64,000 nucleotides of DNA from the NCBI GenBank assembly GCA_902826835.1, contig CADEGH010000002.1, positions 62,001 through 126,000 on the forward strand. The letters are read 5' to 3'. Both the position numbers and the translations under genes were made by a program. Positions 59,806 to 64,000 of this stretch are shown one piece after another. Numbering within the stretch: position 1 is the stretch's first letter; each line of letters starts with the position of its first letter. Below the pieces are notes generated by a model, which was given only the letters and a program-made list of their open reading frames with translations, was not told where the DNA came from and did not search any database. This DNA is from an uncultured bacterium. GTDB lineage: Bacteria; Planctomycetota; GCA-002687715.

Positions 59806-62367
59806 ATGAATAACATTCGAGTCCTGGCGCTGGCTTTCGTGGTGTGCGGTTCGACCGCGGTGGGCCAAGCGGGTCCGATTTACCGCCTCAGGCCGGATTC
59901 GAACCCGGCAACGCTGATGACCGCAGTTGCGACCGCGGCGGACTTGGATGGTGATGGCGATGCCGACTTGGTGGTGCCGAGCCCCATCGGCGTCTATCTC
60001 AACGGTGGAGATGGCCAGTTCCGGGCAGTGACCCAGTCCAGCTCGTCTCCGATTTCCGGGAGCGGGACACGCCCGCCCGTCGCCATCGATCTCACCGGCG
60101 ATAGCCTCCTGGACCTCGTGATCGCGAGCGACCAAGGCTGGCAGCTCCTGCCGAACCTCGGCGGAGGTCAACTCGCGGCGGCCATCAGCCTCCCCCTCGC
60201 TCCCTTTTCGGCGGTGGCGACATCCCCCACGGTGGTATTCGACGTGGATGGCGACTCGGACGAGGACATCTTGGTCTTTCCCAGCCAGACGCTGCCTACT
60301 GCTTTCGCATTCTCGATCCCTCCTCAGCTCTACCGCCAACAGAGCGGACAGCTCAGCCTCGCGACGGTTACACTCCCGACTCTTGCCACCTGGTTGATCG
60401 AGCAAGCCATCAGCGCCGATTTAGATCGGGACGGCGATTCGGACTTAGTCCTGGCTGGTCGAGGCTCCACCCAGCTTGCCCTTTGGCTGAATGACGGATC
60501 CGGCAACTTCGTCGCGGCGGCTCTTCCCATCGTCCCGCTTCCGACCAATCGATCGCGGGTCGCAGTGGGTGACATCAATCAGGATACCTGGCCCGATATC
60601 ATCATCGCGTCTCAAGTAGCCTACGCCACCGGAATTCCGCCGCTCGCCCCGCCCGCCGGTTATCCGATTCACACTCTTTTCGGCAGCTCCATCGGTTTCG
60701 CGGCCGCTCCAAGTGTTGCCATTCCTTTTGCCGGTGGGATCGAGATTCTGGACCTCGGCCCCGGGTTCGGCAATCACCTCGGAGTCATCGGCCCCAGAAG
60801 TATCGACGTCTATCGTTGGACGCCCGGGGGTTTTCAATTCCCGCCCGCTCATAGCGTTCTCAACGTCGGGAATACGCCTCCAGTTCTGCGAGGGGACCTC
60901 GACGGCGACGGTGACCTGGATCTGCTGGTGAAGTCCGCCTCCGAGTGGCGCAGCGTGATGGCGGGTGAGCGCGGGCAAATCACCGTGATCGGCTCGTCGC
61001 CCGAGTCGTTGACGACGTTGGCCATCACGTCGGCGGACTTGAATGGCGATTCGGCCGCGGATGTGATCTACACTTCCTTCCCAGGCTGGAGTCCGTCGAT
61101 CAGCATTGCGACCAACGATCGCTACGGCAATTTCTCCTACGGGGCCCCAATCACCTGCCCCCCCACCTGCGGGTCCGCGAGCAGCTATACCGACCAAATC
61201 GTCGCTTTCGATGCCGAGCCAGATGGCGATCTGGATCTGTATGCCACGAACCTCTTCCCCAGCGCGAATTCCGGTGGTGCCGACTACTTGCTCCTCAACT
61301 CCGGGACTTCGGTTTGGGCCACGCAGCAGTTGCCGGTGGCCGAGCGTGCGGCGAAAGTCGTGCCGACGGATGTCGATGGAGACGGCGATCTGGATCTCGT
61401 GCGCATTCCTCAGTTGCTCGTCGGCCCTGGCATCTATCCATCGCCAGTGCGTCTCTACCTCAACGTAGGAGGCCCTGTCCCTTTTTCGATCGTCAACACG
61501 TTCTCGTTCCCGGTTGCCACCCAGGCGCACGACCTGATCGCCGCAGATCTCGACGGGGACGGGGACCCCGACTTCGCGGTGGCCAATCGCGAGTTGGTTC
61601 CCCCCTACCTCGATCAAATCACCCTGTTTTGGAACAACGCCCCCACCGGAATTAATGTTGGCCCCCAACTCCCGGTGTCCGCCGACTCGATCGAGGCTGG
61701 CGACATCGACGGCGACAGTGATATCGACCTTCTGTGCGGCAATGTGCTGTTCACGAACGCTGGCAACGGCGTCTTCACCAGCAGCGTCATCTTCGCGCCA
61801 AACCTCACTCCAGTGGGAGGCGAATGGCGTCTCGTGGACGTCGATGTCGACGGAGATCTCGACGTCGTCGACGTCGATAATCGACTCTACCTCCAAACCG
61901 CACCGGGGCTCTTTGCCTCCGGCATTCCCGCCTCAAATCTGGGCCTCCGCTACTCGATCCGCAGCGTCGCCGATTTCGACTCGGACGGCGACCCCGATCT
62001 GCTGATCGAAGGACCGCGGGTGCTCTGGAATCACACCCGGCACCTCCGCCTCGACCGCCAAGCCGCGCTCGGCCGATCGGCCAGGATCGCCCTGTCGGGT
62101 CCACCGTCCGCGAATGCCGCCCTCGCCCTCAGTCTTGGTCCACCCAGCCCGCTGTCCACCTCGTGGGGAGTCTTCGGTCTCGAACTGTCGACCTTTCTCC
62201 TGCTCTCCACCGCCCCACTGGATGCCACCGGCGAGTTTTCATTCTCGGTCTCCGTGCCCAACCAACCCGCGCTCCTCGGCCTCCCCTTCCTCTGGCAAGG
62301 CGCCGTCGACACCCCCTTCGGCCCCCGCCTGACCAACCTCCTGATCACAACCGCGCTCGATCTTTGA
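59806..62367 (+). CDS. Exported FG-GAP/VCBS repeat protein
   Basis: 853 residues, GAGAAG upstream of ATG 59806. Signal peptide (IRVLALAFVVCGSTAVGQ). Repeats: DLDGDGDADLVV, DLTGDSLLDLVIASD, DVDGDSDEDILVF, DLDRDGDSDLVLAG, DINQDTWPDIIIAS, DLDGDGDLDLLVKS, DLNGDSAADVIYTS, DVDGDGDLDLVRIP, DLDGDGDPDFAVAN, DIDGDSDIDLLCGN, DVDGDLDVVDVDN, DFDSDGDPDLLIEG. The C-terminal ~105 residues are the shared module (LDRQAALGRSARIALSGPP, FLLLSTAPLDATGEFSFSVS). Closely related in design to the genes at 54.8 kb and 62.5 kb; probably a local gene family. Confidence 0.9.
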   Translation: MNNIRVLALAFVVCGSTAVGQAGPIYRLRPDSNPATLMTAVATAADLDGDGDADLVVPSPIGVYLNGGDGQFRAVTQSSSSPISGSGTRPPVAIDLTGDSLLDLVIASDQGWQLLPNLGGGQLAAAISLPLAPFSAVATSPTVVFDVDGDSDEDILVFPSQTLPTAFAFSIPPQLYRQQSGQLSLATVTLPTLATWLIEQAISADLDRDGDSDLVLAGRGSTQLALWLNDGSGNFVAAALPIVPLPTNRSRVAVGDINQDTWPDIIIASQVAYATGIPPLAPPAGYPIHTLFGSSIGFAAAPSVAIPFAGGIEILDLGPGFGNHLGVIGPRSIDVYRWTPGGFQFPPAHSVLNVGNTPPVLRGDLDGDGDLDLLVKSASEWRSVMAGERGQITVIGSSPESLTTLAITSADLNGDSAADVIYTSFPGWSPSISIATNDRYGNFSYGAPITCPPTCGSASSYTDQIVAFDAEPDGDLDLYATNLFPSANSGGADYLLLNSGTSVWATQQLPVAERAAKVVPTDVDGDGDLDLVRIPQLLVGPGIYPSPVRLYLNVGGPVPFSIVNTFSFPVATQAHDLIAADLDGDGDPDFAVANRELVPPYLDQITLFWNNAPTGINVGPQLPVSADSIEAGDIDGDSDIDLLCGNVLFTNAGNGVFTSSVIFAPNLTPVGGEWRLVDVDVDGDLDVVDVDNRLYLQTAPGLFASGIPASNLGLRYSIRSVADFDSDGDPDLLIEGPRVLWNHTRHLRLDRQAALGRSARIALSGPPSANAALALSLGPPSPLSTSWGVFGLELSTFLLLSTAPLDATGEFSFSVSVPNQPALLGLPFLWQGAVDTPFGPRLTNLLITTALDL

Positions 62368-62390
62368 TCCAGAGCCGCCCGCGGTCCGAG

Positions 62391-62421
62391 CCCGCCCCTG
62401 AATTGGGAACCTCAGGGCGGG
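62391..62421 (+). terminator. Hairpin after VCBS gene
   Basis: CCCGCCCCTGA (62391-62401) pairs with TCAGGGCGGG (62412-62421) with one bulged C; 23 bp downstream of the stop at 62367. No T-run, so termination is only a possibility. Confidence 0.45.
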
Positions 62422-62549
62422 TCGCGACGCTACCTGAACGTAACGGCCAATTGGGGCACTGCTCTTGACTCGGCGGATAACAACTGGAGTCAAGCACAAA
62501 TCGGGGCCAGGCATGGGGGTTGCTGGAGGAAACAGAACGAGGATCACCC

Positions 62550-64000
62550 ATGCACCGCCATTCCATCTTGCTCACCACGACCGTGTTACTCCTGGCTTCC
62601 GCCGTTTCCCGGGCCCAACCCAGATTTCGTTACCACCAAGACGAGGTACCGATGCAGGGGGTCACCGAGACTTCCCTCGTGGACATGAATGCCGACGGGC
62701 TGCCCGACATCTTGGCCGCGGACCAGGTGGGCATTTACCTCAACATCGGCGGCGGGCGATTTCGAGCATCCGACACACCCACGAATCTATCGGATCCCGT
62801 GGCCAGGGGAGGCCCCCCGATCGCCATCGATCTAGATGGAGACAGTCTTCCGGAGGTCGTCCAACCGATGCAGCATCCGCACCGAAGCTTGGTGTATCGC
62901 AACCTCGGTAGTGGTCGATTGGCGCCTCGCATCAGCATAGATTGGTTCTCGAGCGACCGGCTCGCCTCCATCGGAACGGTGGCCGTCTTCGACATCGATG
63001 GGGACAGCGACAACGACGTCCTATCGCTCTCGGGTTCGTACGGCCAATTCTACAGAACTGCTAACCTCGCCTATCGCCAATCCGCGGGAGAACTGGTGCC
63101 AAGCGGCCTTGGTCTTCCGATGCTGCAGATGTGGGCCGAACGCATCACGACCAGCGACTTGGACCAAGACGGGGATACGGACGTGGTCATTGCCGGAATC
63201 GGAGTGGAGCCACTGGCAATTTGGCACAATGACGGATTCGGCAATTTCACGGCTCAGCCGGTTCCTTTTCCATCGATCCCGAGCCGACGTGTTCAAGCCC
63301 TGGTCAACGACCTCAACCTCGATTCCCGGCCTGACCTCATCGTGTCCTGTCTCGACGGATTCAACGGAGTCCCGGCTTCCTCCAATCCATACCCGGTGCT
63401 GGTTGCCCTCGGATCAAGCACGGGTCTCCAAAATCACAGTTCGATCCCGAGCTCCAATCCCGCCCTCGTGGCGCTGTTCTCTGCAAGTCCATTCGGGTGG
63501 GACTTCGTGCGGTACGAGTATGGAAACGCGACTCTCCACAGATGGAACCAGACCGGATTCACTATGTTCACATTTCCTCGCCGCTACCCGCACAACTATC
63601 ACCAACCCCGTTTCGACCCGCTGTTTGCCGATATCGATGGCGACGGCGACATCGACTGCTTGAAGCTGTTCGAAGGGCGGCGCAGAGTGTTCTTGACAGG
63701 GGGATTGAACGCCTACACTGAAATCGGCAACGCAATCGCCGAGACCAGTGCAACCGCACTTTTCGCGGACATGTTCGGAGACGATTCTCCGGAGGTGGTC
63801 GGCGTCACCGATTTCTACGATCAAAGTCCGAATACGCTGTCCATCCTCGATAACAACGGGCTCGGAGAGCTCTCCGACGGGAACGCGGGAGTATGGCCGT
63901 TCCAACCTCGAGTCGGGTTTTACGGCTCCGGTCTCGTGGTCATGGATGTCGACGCCGACGGAGACCCCGATTTCCACCTCGCCAATGCCGCGTTTGGCTC
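62550..64000 (+). CDS. Exported FG-GAP/VCBS repeat protein (3' end outside window)
   Basis: 483 codons are visible from ATG 62550, with no stop before the window end. Signal peptide (HSILLTTTVLLLASAVSRAQ). The repeats match the previous gene in order and spacing: DMNADGLPDILAAD, DLDGDSLPEVVQ, DIDGDSDNDVLSLS, DLDQDGDTDVVIAG, DLNLDSRPDLIVSC, DIDGDGDIDCLKLF, DVDADGDPDFHLAN. The opening after the signal (FRYHQDEVPMQGVTETSLVD) aligns with that of the 59.8 kb gene (IYRLRPDSNPATLMTAVATA). It is a tandem paralogue; the missing end probably carries the same C-terminal module. Confidence 0.88.
   Translation, partial: MHRHSILLTTTVLLLASAVSRAQPRFRYHQDEVPMQGVTETSLVDMNADGLPDILAADQVGIYLNIGGGRFRASDTPTNLSDPVARGGPPIAIDLDGDSLPEVVQPMQHPHRSLVYRNLGSGRLAPRISIDWFSSDRLASIGTVAVFDIDGDSDNDVLSLSGSYGQFYRTANLAYRQSAGELVPSGLGLPMLQMWAERITTSDLDQDGDTDVVIAGIGVEPLAIWHNDGFGNFTAQPVPFPSIPSRRVQALVNDLNLDSRPDLIVSCLDGFNGVPASSNPYPVLVALGSSTGLQNHSSIPSSNPALVALFSASPFGWDFVRYEYGNATLHRWNQTGFTMFTFPRRYPHNYHQPRFDPLFADIDGDGDIDCLKLFEGRRRVFLTGGLNAYTEIGNAIAETSATALFADMFGDDSPEVVGVTDFYDQSPNTLSILDNNGLGELSDGNAGVWPFQPRVGFYGSGLVVMDVDADGDPDFHLANAAFG

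Noticed and set aside
1..64000. CRISPR arrays, tRNA/rRNA genes, insertion sequences, prophage or integrase genes
   Set aside because: None seen: no regularly spaced short repeats, no cloverleaf-like or rRNA-like segments, and no transposase or integrase motifs in the frames read.

Overview
The window looks like chromosomal DNA of a high-GC, Gram-negative-type bacterium, most likely a member of the Planctomycetota. The evidence is the gene repertoire: several Ser/Thr kinases with TPR or effector tails, many very large exported FG-GAP/VCBS-repeat proteins, an exported ASPIC/UnbV protein, a secreted VHEWGTF-type protein, and an uncharacterised C-terminal module shared by unrelated exported proteins. 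This placement is inference from gene content; there is no rRNA, tRNA or ribosomal-protein gene here to confirm it. I saw no CRISPR array, transposase, integrase or phage structural gene.

Layout. 0-6 kb: two translationally coupled transmembrane Ser/Thr kinases with TPR sensor regions (minus strand), then a 0.6 kb divergent region with two perfect 12-bp hairpins. 6.6-11.2 kb: an exported Pro-rich/coiled-coil protein, a carboxymuconolactone-decarboxylase-fold protein and a large secreted subtilase. 11.3-14.2 kb: a kinase fused to a formylglycine-generating-enzyme-like domain that lacks the catalytic cysteines. 14.2-21.3 kb: a minus-strand operon DUF4129 - DUF4350 - MoxR - DUF58 - SpoIIM-like - RDD - small conserved protein, mostly joined by 4-bp ATGA overlaps, followed by a histone-tail/PASTA protein. 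21.4-25 kb: a polytopic membrane protein, an exported endonuclease/exonuclease/phosphatase-fold protein, a HutD/Ves cupin and an AlkA-type glycosylase. 25-35.4 kb: two tandem 626-residue exported lamin-tail-domain paralogues, a 1327-residue adenylation-carrier-membrane-hexapeptide protein (Pls-like NRPS), and two tandem 302-residue exported paralogues sharing a perfect 323-bp repeat. 35.6-38.4 kb: two exported proteins.

38.4-51.0 kb holds a complete aerotolerance (Bat)-type set on the minus strand: MoxR - DUF58 - DUF4381-like, then a break, then SRPBCC - BatA - BatB - BatC-like - BatD - BatE-like. The break is occupied by three plus-strand genes: a secreted VHEWGTF-type protein, then a P-loop ATPase and a TPR protein with a degenerate NTPase-like N-terminus. 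The last two have visibly lower GC than the flanks and look like an acquired two-gene cassette, possibly an NLR/STAND-like signalling or defence unit. This is my best candidate for an undescribed system.

51-64 kb: exported proteins, including a DUF1028 (Ntn-hydrolase-like) protein whose signal cleavage would expose an N-terminal Thr, a propeller-like protein, a PDZ protein and three VCBS-repeat proteins; the last runs off the right edge.

Together the two MoxR/VWA operons, the kinase cluster and the exported proteins suggest a region devoted to envelope biogenesis, extracellular matrix or adhesion, and the signalling that controls them. Functions are assigned by recognising motifs by eye; no database search was run.
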